Positions 1-5,070 of a stretch of DNA of 5,398 nt are shown here, piece by piece. The notes under the pieces were generated by a model. That model was not told the origin of the DNA. It searched no databases and was given only the letters and a program-made list of their open reading frames with translations. Position numbers and translations under genes: made by a program. Origin of the DNA: Spirochaetota bacterium (GTDB lineage Bacteria; Spirochaetota; Spirochaetia; Treponematales; Treponemataceae). Position 1 is the stretch's first letter, and each line of letters starts with the position of its first letter. Location of the stretch: the NCBI GenBank assembly GCA_029571425.1, contig JAKPSR010000363.1:1-5398 (forward strand). The letters run 5' to 3'.

Positions 1-330
1 ATGTCCGGCCCCCATCGAGACCGCATTCGCTTTTTTCGCGATGGGAAGCCCTTCGTTCCCACCGCATCGATGGGACAGCGGCGGCTCCTCTCTTTGTTGC
101 TGCGTACGGCGCAGGCACAGTTTTACACCGAGATAACGGGGCGATCTCCGGTTCTTCTGATGGATGACGTGCTTTTGGAGCTGGACCCGGAGAAGCGCCA
201 GCGGTTTACCGCCATTCTTCCGGCGTATGACCAGCTCTTTTGCACTTTTTTGCCCGGGGAGCCCTATGAACGGTATCGCAGGTCGACTACGCGGGTGTAC
301 CATATTTCTGAGGGGGAATGGCGTGAGTAA
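1..330 (+). CDS. recF: RecF, DNA replication and repair ATPase (3' part only)
   Basis: This is the C-terminal part of RecF, an SMC/ABC-like ATPase that binds gapped or single-strand/double-strand junction DNA and helps RecO and RecR load RecA. About 109 residues are visible, against roughly 360 for the family, so the Walker A half and the true start lie left of the window; the ATG at position 1 is an internal methionine. Visible motifs, numbered from position 1, are the conserved GPHRD at residues 3-7, the ABC signature as SMGQRR at 23-28, and Walker B plus D-loop as LLMDDVLLELD at 52-62 with the acidic pair D55/D56. The signature normally reads S-Q-G-Q, so M24 is a small departure that leaves the S and G-Q intact. 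The reading frame ends at TAA 328-330 and overlaps the next gene by 8 nt, which suggests translational coupling. The motif set makes the family call secure. Confidence 0.95.
   Translation: MSGPHRDRIRFFRDGKPFVPTASMGQRRLLSLLLRTAQAQFYTEITGRSPVLLMDDVLLELDPEKRQRFTAILPAYDQLFCTFLPGEPYERYRRSTTRVYHISEGEWRE
311..316 (+). promoter_or_regulatory. Ribosome-binding site for the DUF721/DciA-like gene
   Basis: The run AGGGGG lies inside the end of recF and ends 6 nt before the GTG at 323. It is the main reason to start the DUF721 gene there, because no ATG in that frame lies close by. Confidence 0.6.
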
Positions 331-835
331 TGCGGCGAAACGAGCGTCAGATGTGATTAACGCCCTGTTTGGCGGTGTCCAAGGATTGCAAACCGATAAA
401 CTGCGCGAAGCGCCGGCGTTTATGCGTAGTTGGGACGACGCGGTTGGGGAGAAAATCGCCTCGCATAGTCGGGTTATCGACGTAGACCGAGGCGTTGTCG
501 TCGTTGAGGTCGATCATCCAGGATGGAGCCAACAAATCCTTTTCCGTAAGAAATCAATACTTTCGTCCCTTTCGCGACAGTTTCCTGGGCTCGAAATAAA
601 AAACCTCATGCTTCGCGTCTCTTCCGAATGCGCGACACCGTATACGCGGCAGGAAGGCGTCGTTGGCGAGGGGCTTCGGCGCGAGCAGAATGAGGTGGAT
701 TCTGACGGAGCCCAGGCGGAGGGGAATTCGCCTGATGTGACGGAAGGAGAAGCTGGTTCGCCGGAGAACGAATTGGAACGGGCCTTGGCGCGGCTAAAAA
801 AGAGTATAGCGAAGGGAAAACCCGGTCCGACTTGA
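323..835 (+). CDS. DUF721 / DciA-like protein (probable replicative helicase-loading factor)
   Basis: A 170-residue protein of the DUF721 family. The characterised member, DciA, interacts with the replicative helicase DnaB and helps load it in bacteria that lack DnaC or DnaI; applying that role here is by family. The conserved core covers residues about 9-100: a helical start (S9-F16), the W37-x3-V41-G42 motif typical of the family, a beta segment rich in valine (V58-V63), then HPGWSQQ at 65-71 and a helix leading to FPGLEIKNLMLRV at 87-99. From about residue 105 the protein becomes a low-complexity acidic tail rich in E, G and S, ending in a basic stretch (ARLKKSIAKGK), probably disordered. 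The GTG start at 323 is chosen for the AGGGGG site 6 nt upstream and because the domain begins immediately after it. The start overlaps recF by 8 nt, and the stop at 833-835 lies within the -35 box of the rpmH promoter. Adjacency to recF fits a replication role. Confidence 0.85.
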   Translation: MSNAAKRASDVINALFGGVQGLQTDKLREAPAFMRSWDDAVGEKIASHSRVIDVDRGVVVVEVDHPGWSQQILFRKKSILSSLSRQFPGLEIKNLMLRVSSECATPYTRQEGVVGEGLRREQNEVDSDGAQAEGNSPDVTEGEAGSPENELERALARLKKSIAKGKPGPT

Positions 836-860
836 CCTCGGTAGGACAACCAGGTATACT
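832..860 (+). promoter_or_regulatory. Sigma70-type promoter for rpmH and downstream genes
   Basis: TTGACC (832-837) matches the -35 consensus at five of six bases. TATACT (855-860) matches the -10 consensus at five of six, and the spacer is exactly 17 nt. Transcription would start near 867, giving an rpmH leader of about 80 nt. The -35 box shares bases with the TGA stop of the DUF721 gene (833-835), so the promoter is partly built into the end of the upstream reading frame. It sits in front of a ribosomal protein gene, where strong promoters are usual. No other promoter of this quality was noticed between here and the right edge. Confidence 0.75.
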
Positions 861-896
861 GCACTGCCTTTTGTATCGAGGAAACAGAGAACAAAT

Positions 897-923
897 GAAC
901 CGCTAGTCGCGAACTCGCGGTTC
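897..923 (+). other. Inverted repeat / hairpin in the rpmH leader
   Basis: GAACCGC (897-903) pairs perfectly with GCGGTTC (917-923) around a 13-nt loop. A competing small hairpin, CGCG (908-911) with CGCG (916-919) and loop AACT, shares the right arm, so the two folds are mutually exclusive. No run of T follows, so this does not look like an intrinsic terminator. It lies between the predicted transcription start and the ribosome-binding site, 8 nt before the latter, so it could affect translation initiation or mRNA stability. The function is inferred. Confidence 0.4.
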
Positions 924-931
924 TTACAAAT

Positions 932-938
932 AAAGGAG
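932..938 (+). promoter_or_regulatory. Ribosome-binding site of rpmH
   Basis: AAAGGAG ends 10 nt before the ATG at 949. It is a strong Shine-Dalgarno match, close to the one in front of yidC (1715-1721), and it fixes the rpmH start. Confidence 0.8.
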
Positions 939-948
939 TCATAGATCC

Positions 949-1104
949 ATGAAACGGACGTATCAGCCCAGTAAAGTGAAGCGCACCCGGAAATTCGGGT
1001 TTCGCGCGCGCATGGCCACCCGCGGTGGGCGCCTTGTATTGAAGCGCCGGCGGGCCAAGGGTCGCTATAAACTGACTATCTCGGACGAGAAAAAGCCGTA
1101 CTAA
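949..1104 (+). CDS. rpmH: 50S ribosomal protein L34
   Basis: L34 is a small, very basic protein of the large ribosomal subunit that binds 23S rRNA. The 51-residue product begins with the family hallmark MKRTYQPS and carries GFRARM (17-22), the T-x-x-GR-x-VL segment (24-31) and the RRRAKGR run (33-39). The family is usually 44-52 residues, so this copy is full length, with a short C-terminal extension (TISDEKKPY). A common version of the motif is H-G-F-R; here the histidine position is phenylalanine (KFGFR). The start is set by the AAAGGAG site upstream. rpmH is the first gene after the predicted promoter and is followed by rnpA after 12 nt, the classic pairing. It is too short to stand out in a length-filtered reading-frame scan, but the match is unmistakable. 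Confidence 0.97.
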   Translation: MKRTYQPSKVKRTRKFGFRARMATRGGRLVLKRRRAKGRYKLTISDEKKPY

Positions 1105-1116
1105 CGGCGCAGGGCC

Positions 1117-1470
1117 GTGAAGCGCGCGGGTTTTTCCAAGGCGGAACGGCTTGTCCGCTCCGCGGCGATACAAACTGTCTTCAAGAAGGGAAGGAAGTTC
1201 GGGTGCGAGGGGGCGAAGTTGTTCGTTCTCGGTAACGGAACGGACCGTAATCGCGTCGCGTTCACGTTTCCGCGCGGATATGGTACCGCCGTCTCGCGAA
1301 ACCGATCCAGAAGGCTTAGTCGAGAAACATACCGGCTAATGAAAACGCGCCTTATTACGGGAAACGATTTGGTTTTTTTGGTGTTTCCTGGATATGACGA
1401 TTTTCGCGTTCGCGAGCGGCAGTTATCCGCTTTATGCGCCCGGGCAGGGTTATGGTCTTCTCCGTCGTGA
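1117..1470 (+). CDS. rnpA: Ribonuclease P protein component
   Basis: RnpA is the protein subunit of RNase P. It binds the 5' leader of precursor tRNAs and helps the catalytic RNA remove it. The 117-residue product has the family layout: an N-terminal F-S-K-x-E-R-L with the V21-F22-K23-K24-G25-R26 segment that corresponds to the usual F..VF..G.R, a beta-rich middle, and the diagnostic basic helix A58-V59-S60-R61-N62-R63-S64-R65-R66-L67-S68-R69-E70 (consensus A-V-x-R-N-R-x-K-R-x-x-R-E). The length is normal for the family. The start is a GTG, the first possible start after the in-frame TAA of rpmH at 1102-1104. Only a weak AGGG (1111-1114) lies very close upstream, so translation may depend on ribosomes finishing rpmH. 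The stop overlaps a possible GTG start of yidD. I did not look for the RNase P RNA gene beyond this window. Confidence 0.95.
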   Translation: MKRAGFSKAERLVRSAAIQTVFKKGRKFGCEGAKLFVLGNGTDRNRVAFTFPRGYGTAVSRNRSRRLSRETYRLMKTRLITGNDLVFLVFPGYDDFRVRERQLSALCARAGLWSSPS

Positions 1471-1688
1471 GTCTGGTCGCCCAAAAGATTCTTTGCGGCG
1501 CTATTCGCGTGTATAAGCGAATGCTTTCACCACTCCTTCCTTCTGCCTGTCGTTTTTATCCAACCTGTTCTACCTACGCGTACGAGGCTATCGCGAAATA
1601 CGGACCCTTGAAGGGGTCCGCCTTAGCGATAAAAAGGCTCAGTCGCTGTCATCCGTTTCATCAAGGTGGCTACGATCCCGTTCCCTAG
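1467..1688 (+). CDS. yidD: YidD, membrane protein insertion efficiency factor
   Basis: YidD (DUF37) is a small protein associated with the inner membrane that assists YidC-dependent membrane protein insertion. The signature is clear. Counting from the GTG at 1467, it has SPLL at 21-24, C-R-F-Y-P-T-C-S at 28-35, Y-x-x-E-A-I at 37-42, K-G at 49-50, K-R-L-x-R-C-H-P-F-H at 56-65 and GGYDPVP at 67-73, with cysteines 28, 34 and 61 conserved. The 73-residue length suits the family. The start is uncertain. The GTG at 1467 forms a 4-nt GTGA overlap with the rnpA stop and gives the usual short hydrophobic N-terminus, but it has no visible ribosome-binding site. In-frame ATGs at 1452 and 1434 would add 5 or 11 residues and overlap rnpA more deeply. 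The position between rnpA and yidC is the standard one for this gene. Confidence 0.93.
   Translation: MSLVAQKILCGAIRVYKRMLSPLLPSACRFYPTCSTYAYEAIAKYGPLKGSALAIKRLSRCHPFHQGGYDPVP
1601..1620 (+). other. Perfect hairpin inside yidD
   Basis: CGGACCC (1601-1607) pairs with GGGTCCG (1614-1620) around a 6-nt loop, within the codons for Y-G-P-L-K-G-S. It is a stable RNA stem in coding sequence. No T run follows, so it is not a standard terminator. It may be a by-product of the conserved peptide and codon choice. Confidence 0.35.
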
Positions 1689-1694
1689 GGATCG
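1673..1694 (+). other. Inverted repeat spanning the yidD stop codon
   Basis: CGATCCC (1673-1679) pairs with GGGATCG (1688-1694) around an 8-nt loop. The loop holds the first two bases of the TAG stop codon (1686-1688); its third base begins the right arm. The following bases are GC-rich with no T tract, so intrinsic termination is unlikely. It could tune read-through or mRNA processing between yidD and yidC, the widest gap (44 nt) inside the rpmH-to-jag run. Confidence 0.35.
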
Positions 1695-1732
1695 CAGCGC
1701 CCGCGTTCATCAGTAAAGGAGCAACGCGAATT

Positions 1733-3496
1733 ATGGAAAAGAACACGATCATCGCTATTTTGCTTTCCACCCTCGTGGTTGTCGCGACCTTGTTCGTTCA
1801 GGCGAAATTCTTTCCGCCGACACAAGCCGTGACCAAAACCGAAACGCAGCAACCGGTTATCGCGGACGCGGGCGAGAGCCAAGGGATTGCCGCAAGTTCG
1901 GCCCTCGTCGATTCCGGCGATAGCGCGATCGCGGGCGTCGTGACGACGATCGAAGGCAAGGCCCCCGCCGCCGAGGAACGGGTAGTTATCGAGACAGACC
2001 TCGTCAAGGTAGAGTTTACGAATAAGGGCGGAGACATCGTTTCGTACAAACTCAAGAAGCACCTGGACAAGGACGGCGAGGTTGAGATGGCCGATGCGGT
2101 AACCGCCGGCAACCGGGCTTTCTCTATCATTCTTGGCGACGCGAACGGCCCCGTAATCGACCAGCTGTTCAACGTGAAGAGAATCAGCGATACCGAGATC
2201 GGGTTCTTCAAGGCGATAACGGTGCGCGGTACGGACGGAAAGGAACAAACCTTTACCCTGGCCAAGCAGTACAGCTTTAAACCGGACGATTATGTATTTG
2301 AGCTAAAGGTCATTATCGACGGCGATAGCGCGATGACCGGGCTACAGTTCGGGAACGCGGGATATACCATCCGCACGTCGCCCCAAATCGGACCTCGCTA
2401 CGAGGCAAAAAAGGATAAATACGAATTTCGCCGGTTCTTTCACCTCGTGAACGGAAAGAAGAAAAACACTACCGTGAACGCCGGTCAGACGAAGCTCGTT
2501 ACCGACAAATGGTCGTGGGCCGGAGTTGGTGGTAAATATTTCATCATCGCTGCCCTTCCGGAGGCTCCGGTGCAATCGGCGACGTATTCCACCCTGTCCG
2601 AACCAGGCGCGGCGCCGAATGCTCAGTTGTTCGTGACCCGAACGCCGGTGGCCGGCAACAGGCAGACGGACGTATGGCGCTTTTACGTTGGGCCTCGAAC
2701 AGAGAAAGACCTTGTTCGCTACAACCTCATGGCGAACAACCCCTATGGCCTCAACGATACGCAGCTCGACAAGGCTCTCGAGAGCAGCGGTATCCTCGCG
2801 CCGCTCGAACGCCTCTTAAAGTGGATAATGGAGCTCTTTTACAAGGTCGTTAAGAATTGGGGCGTCTCCATCATCTTGCTGACCGTGTTAACCCGACTCC
2901 TCTTCTTCCCTCTGACCCGGAAAAGTTCCGAGGCGTCGGTGAAGATGCAGGAGGTACAGCCCCGTATCCAGGAGATACAAGAAAAATATAGAGGGAACCC
3001 GCAGAAGCTTAACGAGGAAATGGCGAAGCTATACCAGGCGACGGGATACAATCCTGTTTCCGGGTGCCTTCCGTTGTTGATCCAGTTTCCGCTCATTTTC
3101 GCGATGTACAACCTGTTCAATAACTACTTCGAATTCCGCGGCGCGATGTTCATCCCGGGATGGATTCCCGATCTTTCGCGCGGCGATAGCGTCCTTTCGT
3201 TTGGCTATACCCTTCCGCTCAACATCAGCGAGCTTCGGCTTCTTCCAATCATCTACGTCATTTCCCAGCTCGTATACGGGAAGGTGACGCAAACGCCGGG
3301 CACCACCCAGCAAAATAGCACGATGAAGTTCATGATGTACGGCATGCCGCTGATATTCTTTTTCATCTTCTATAACGCCCCTTCCGGGCTCCTGATCTAC
3401 TGGACCTTCTCGAACGTCCTGACGATGGGTCAGCAGGTGATCATCAACCGAATGATGCACCGGAAGAAGGCTGCCAGCGCTGCGCCGGCGAAATGA
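1733..3496 (+). CDS. yidC: Membrane protein insertase YidC
   Basis: YidC inserts and folds inner-membrane proteins, alone or with SecYEG. The 587-residue product has the layout of the long, diderm-type YidC. An N-terminal membrane segment spans about 5-24. An Ala/Thr-rich linker follows (about 30-82), then a large periplasmic domain (about 84-330), then the conserved insertase core. Core membrane segments are near 366-386, 444-466, 501-516, 533-548 and 551-570. The invariant groove arginine is R388 in TVLTRLLFFPLT. After it come the cytoplasmic helical hairpin (K404-Q435, with M-Q-E-V-Q-P-R-I-Q-E-I), the N-P-V-S-G-C-L-P-L-L-I-Q-F-P motif (440-453) and the A-P-S-G-L-L-I-Y-W (549-557) motif. 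The C-terminus is basic (MMHRKKA). AAAGGAG at 1715-1721, 11 nt upstream, supports the ATG. The presence of TM1 and the large periplasmic domain indicates an outer-membrane-bearing host, which agrees with a spirochaete but does not prove it. jag follows after 21 nt. Confidence 0.97.
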   Translation: MEKNTIIAILLSTLVVVATLFVQAKFFPPTQAVTKTETQQPVIADAGESQGIAASSALVDSGDSAIAGVVTTIEGKAPAAEERVVIETDLVKVEFTNKGGDIVSYKLKKHLDKDGEVEMADAVTAGNRAFSIILGDANGPVIDQLFNVKRISDTEIGFFKAITVRGTDGKEQTFTLAKQYSFKPDDYVFELKVIIDGDSAMTGLQFGNAGYTIRTSPQIGPRYEAKKDKYEFRRFFHLVNGKKKNTTVNAGQTKLVTDKWSWAGVGGKYFIIAALPEAPVQSATYSTLSEPGAAPNAQLFVTRTPVAGNRQTDVWRFYVGPRTEKDLVRYNLMANNPYGLNDTQLDKALESSGILAPLERLLKWIMELFYKVVKNWGVSIILLTVLTRLLFFPLTRKSSEASVKMQEVQPRIQEIQEKYRGNPQKLNEEMAKLYQATGYNPVSGCLPLLIQFPLIFAMYNLFNNYFEFRGAMFIPGWIPDLSRGDSVLSFGYTLPLNISELRLLPIIYVISQLVYGKVTQTPGTTQQNSTMKFMMYGMPLIFFFIFYNAPSGLLIYWTFSNVLTMGQQVIINRMMHRKKAASAAPAK

Positions 3497-3517
3497 TGAA
3501 TACGAGGAGCGTAAAAT

Positions 3518-4234
3518 ATGACATACGAGTTTGAAGCAAAAACGGAAAAGGACGCGATCGAGCTTGCCGCGACCGAGCTTGGCCTTGAGAAAGATCAGTT
3601 CGACGTCGAGATAATCGAGAGCCAAAAAAACACGATATTCAAGAAAGGCTTCGTGCGGATTCTCGTGCACACCGACGACGTCGTGTCGCGAAACATTCGT
3701 CTATCCGACCGAGAGGATTTCATCCCCGAGGACGCGATTCCGCGGCCGCGCGCCGTCTTCCAGAACCCGCTGCCGAAGGATGAATTCGAAAAGGCCTTGA
3801 TCGATTTCGTTGCCTCGATGATCCGGAAGATGGGGTACGAGGCGACTGTCGAGGTGATGTCCCGCGAAGAGGGAAAGGTTGGACTACGGATCGTCTCTCC
3901 TAGCTCGTCGATCCTCATCGGGCGGAAGGGGAAAAACCTCGATGCGCTTCAGCTTCTCGCGAACGTTTACGCGGGTAGGCAGGGCCACGAGGAAACCCGC
4001 GTGATCCTCGATTCCGAAAACTACCGCATTCGCCGCGAGGAGGCGTTGGTGCGCCTCGCCTACACTACCGCAGACCGCGTGCGCTCAACCCGCGGATCCA
4101 TGCTTCTTGAGCCCATGAATCCCTTTGAGCGGCGCCTAATCCACACGACCTTGAACGATATTGGCGACGTGGACACGAAGAGCGAGGGTGAAGGACTCTA
4201 CAAGCAGGTGCGGGTTTTCTATAAGGGCCGATGA
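3518..4234 (+). CDS. jag: RNA-binding protein KhpB (Jag), with Jag-N, KH and R3H domains
   Basis: KhpB/Jag (also called EloR) is a cytoplasmic RNA-binding protein. In Gram-positive bacteria it is linked to cell elongation and division and partners with KhpA. The 238-residue product has three parts. The Jag-N domain lies at about 1-50 (YEFEAKTEKDAIELAATELGL, then the FDVEII strand). A charged linker covers about 52-88. A type II KH domain spans about 90-165, with the RNA-binding loop I-G-R-K-G-K-N at 134-140, and an R3H domain spans about 172-236, with the R205-R-L-I-H209 motif and the closing S-E-G-E-G-x-x-K-Q-V-R-V segment. The Jag-N end is unusual: the common glycine-rich G-x-F-G pattern reads N-T-I-F-K-K-G-F here. 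AGGAG at 3505-3509, 8 nt upstream, supports the ATG. The stop TGA (4232-4234) overlaps an ATG of the next gene as ATGA. Position directly after yidC is the usual one. Confidence 0.95.
   Translation: MTYEFEAKTEKDAIELAATELGLEKDQFDVEIIESQKNTIFKKGFVRILVHTDDVVSRNIRLSDREDFIPEDAIPRPRAVFQNPLPKDEFEKALIDFVASMIRKMGYEATVEVMSREEGKVGLRIVSPSSSILIGRKGKNLDALQLLANVYAGRQGHEETRVILDSENYRIRREEALVRLAYTTADRVRSTRGSMLLEPMNPFERRLIHTTLNDIGDVDTKSEGEGLYKQVRVFYKGR
4223..4227 (+). promoter_or_regulatory. Ribosome-binding site that decides the start of the unknown exported protein
   Basis: AAGGG lies inside the last codons of jag. It is 9 nt from the ATG at 4237 but only 3 nt from the ATG at 4231, so it favours the second ATG even though the first makes an ATGA overlap with the jag stop. 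Confidence 0.45.
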
Positions 4235-4236
4235 CG

Positions 4237-5070
4237 ATGTCTCGCTGGGCGTTGGCATGTATTCTGCTATCAGTTGCGGCCCCGGCCTCCGTGGCGGAGG
4301 CGCCGCGCGACGCCGCGCGCGCGCGCGCGGCGCTCCAACCATTTCTGCCCGCAGAAACCGTAGACGGACTCGTCACGAGCGGGGAGATACATCGCAGTCA
4401 GTATCGCGAAAAGAACGCGGCCCTATCGCTAACTCCGAACACGGAGTCCGCGCGCAGGGCCGTTTCCTTTTGGGTCGGCGAGCCGCCGCCCTTCTTCGTC
4501 GAGTCCCTGTATCTTTTCGAAAAGCCGGCGAATCGCGCGGGCGCCCCGGGCGCCGAGGCTTCACGCGTCTCCGTTATCCTTAGGTCGGTTTCGCGTTTGG
4601 AGGGGATCGAGTATTTTTCGACGAGTAGGCAGCGCATGCGGACGTTGTATGCCAGGTCCTATGCCATCGACGGCGAAAAGACGAAGCGGCGCGTCCCCGA
4701 TCCGGTATCAGGAAACGGGCACGGGGTTTCGGCCCTCGTACTGCAGGAGGACCTGACCTTTGGCGAGAACGTGTACCGGTATGATTTTCTCGAGACCTCG
4801 ACAGCCGCCGGTTTCCTTTCCCGCAACGTGACGCCGATGCGCTATTCCATCCTTAAGGCGGTCGATGCCGAGAACCTCCGAGTGTCGCTTATCGTCGAGG
4901 ATTTGGGAGATTACCTCTTGGTGTATGGGTTAACCCGCGCTACGTTTTCCCCCGTGCCCGGCGTCGAGTCAAAGCTGAACGCGTCGTTCACGACGCGCGC
5001 GCAGGCGATATACGCCTGGTTTATCCGTGAATACAATGCGTTCTCAGGCGATAAAAAGGAGGGCACATGA
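4237..5070 (+). CDS. Exported protein of unknown function
   Basis: I do not recognise this family with confidence; it may belong to a spirochaete-restricted domain of unknown function. From the ATG at 4237 it is 277 residues (279 from the alternative ATG at 4231). The N-terminus is a convincing Sec signal peptide: S-R at 2-3, a hydrophobic core W-A-L-A-C-I-L-L-S-V-A-A at 4-15, and a likely signal peptidase I site after A20 (S-V-A, then E-A-P). C8 follows L-A but lies too near the start for a lipobox, and it is the only cysteine, so the mature protein would have none. The mature part begins with an Ala/Arg-rich helix (24-37) and has alternating strand-like segments (VSFWVGE at 76-82, FFVESLYLFEK at 86-96, SVILRSVSRLEGIEYFS at 112-128, LRVSLIVEDLGDYLLVYGLT at 214-233). 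It ends in an aromatic helix (AIYAWFIREYNAF, 257-269) and a charged tail. No further membrane span is seen, so it is probably periplasmic or surface-associated. It is linked to jag upstream and to the isomerase downstream by start/stop overlaps, so it is probably cotranscribed with both. Confidence 0.85.
   Translation: MSRWALACILLSVAAPASVAEAPRDAARARAALQPFLPAETVDGLVTSGEIHRSQYREKNAALSLTPNTESARRAVSFWVGEPPPFFVESLYLFEKPANRAGAPGAEASRVSVILRSVSRLEGIEYFSTSRQRMRTLYARSYAIDGEKTKRRVPDPVSGNGHGVSALVLQEDLTFGENVYRYDFLETSTAAGFLSRNVTPMRYSILKAVDAENLRVSLIVEDLGDYLLVYGLTRATFSPVPGVESKLNASFTTRAQAIYAWFIREYNAFSGDKKEGT
4300..4333 (+). repeat. (CG)8 dinucleotide tract within a GC-rich inverted repeat
   Basis: Bases 4314-4329 are eight uninterrupted CG units. 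They lie inside a 10-bp perfect inverted repeat, GCGCCGCGCG (4300-4309) with CGCGCGGCGC (4324-4333), with a 14-nt loop. CGCCGCGCG also occurs as a direct repeat at 4301-4309 and 4311-4319. The tract encodes the Ala/Arg-rich start of the mature exported protein (A-P-R-D-A-A-R-A-R-A-A). Alternating CG runs can adopt Z-DNA and can slip by a dinucleotide during replication, which here would shift the reading frame. Confidence 0.7.
5056..5062 (+). promoter_or_regulatory. Ribosome-binding site of the cyclophilin gene
   Basis: AAGGAGG is a perfect Shine-Dalgarno sequence, inside the end of the preceding gene. It lies 7 nt before the ATG at 5070 and 4 nt before the adjoining ATG at 5067, so the second of the two tandem ATGs is preferred. 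Confidence 0.75.

Noticed and set aside
897..923. Intrinsic terminator between the DUF721 gene and rpmH
   Set aside because: The stem is only 7 bp with a 13-nt loop and is followed by TTACAAATAAAGG rather than a T run; it also lies downstream of the rpmH promoter.
514..1173. Long open frame on the - strand (219 codons) over the end of DUF721, the promoter region and rpmH
   Set aside because: It lies opposite two recognised genes and a clear promoter, its product has no recognisable domain, and long antisense frames are expected in GC-rich DNA.
1423..1431. TTATCCGCT, resembling a DnaA box, inside rnpA
   Set aside because: It is a single imperfect match in conserved coding sequence with no neighbouring boxes, so it does not support an origin here.
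1685..2265. Two - strand frames opposite the yidC 5' region
   Set aside because: They are shadows of the periplasmic-domain coding sequence, with no recognisable motif and no convincing start context.
1915..2334. 15-nt repeat CGGCGATAGCGCGAT at 1915-1929 and 2320-2334 in yidC, and a GCGATCGC palindrome at 1925-1932
   Set aside because: The two copies encode similar residues (G-D-S-A-I/M) and look like codon-bias coincidence; one palindrome is not meaningful.
3029..3670. Open frame on the - strand (213 codons) opposite the yidC 3' end and the jag start
   Set aside because: It is fully antisense to the conserved yidC core and the Jag-N domain; the translation shows no family features.
4258..4260. 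Lipoprotein signal at the cysteine of A-L-A-C near the start of the unknown exported protein
   Set aside because: The cysteine is residue 8, leaving no room for a positively charged and hydrophobic region before a lipobox; a signal peptidase I site after residue 20 fits better.
4161..4583. + strand frame of 140 codons overlapping the end of jag and the start of the exported protein
   Set aside because: Its translation is a low-complexity Arg/Gly/Ala string produced by reading the CG-rich tract out of frame; the overlapping frames have a KH/R3H match and a signal peptide.
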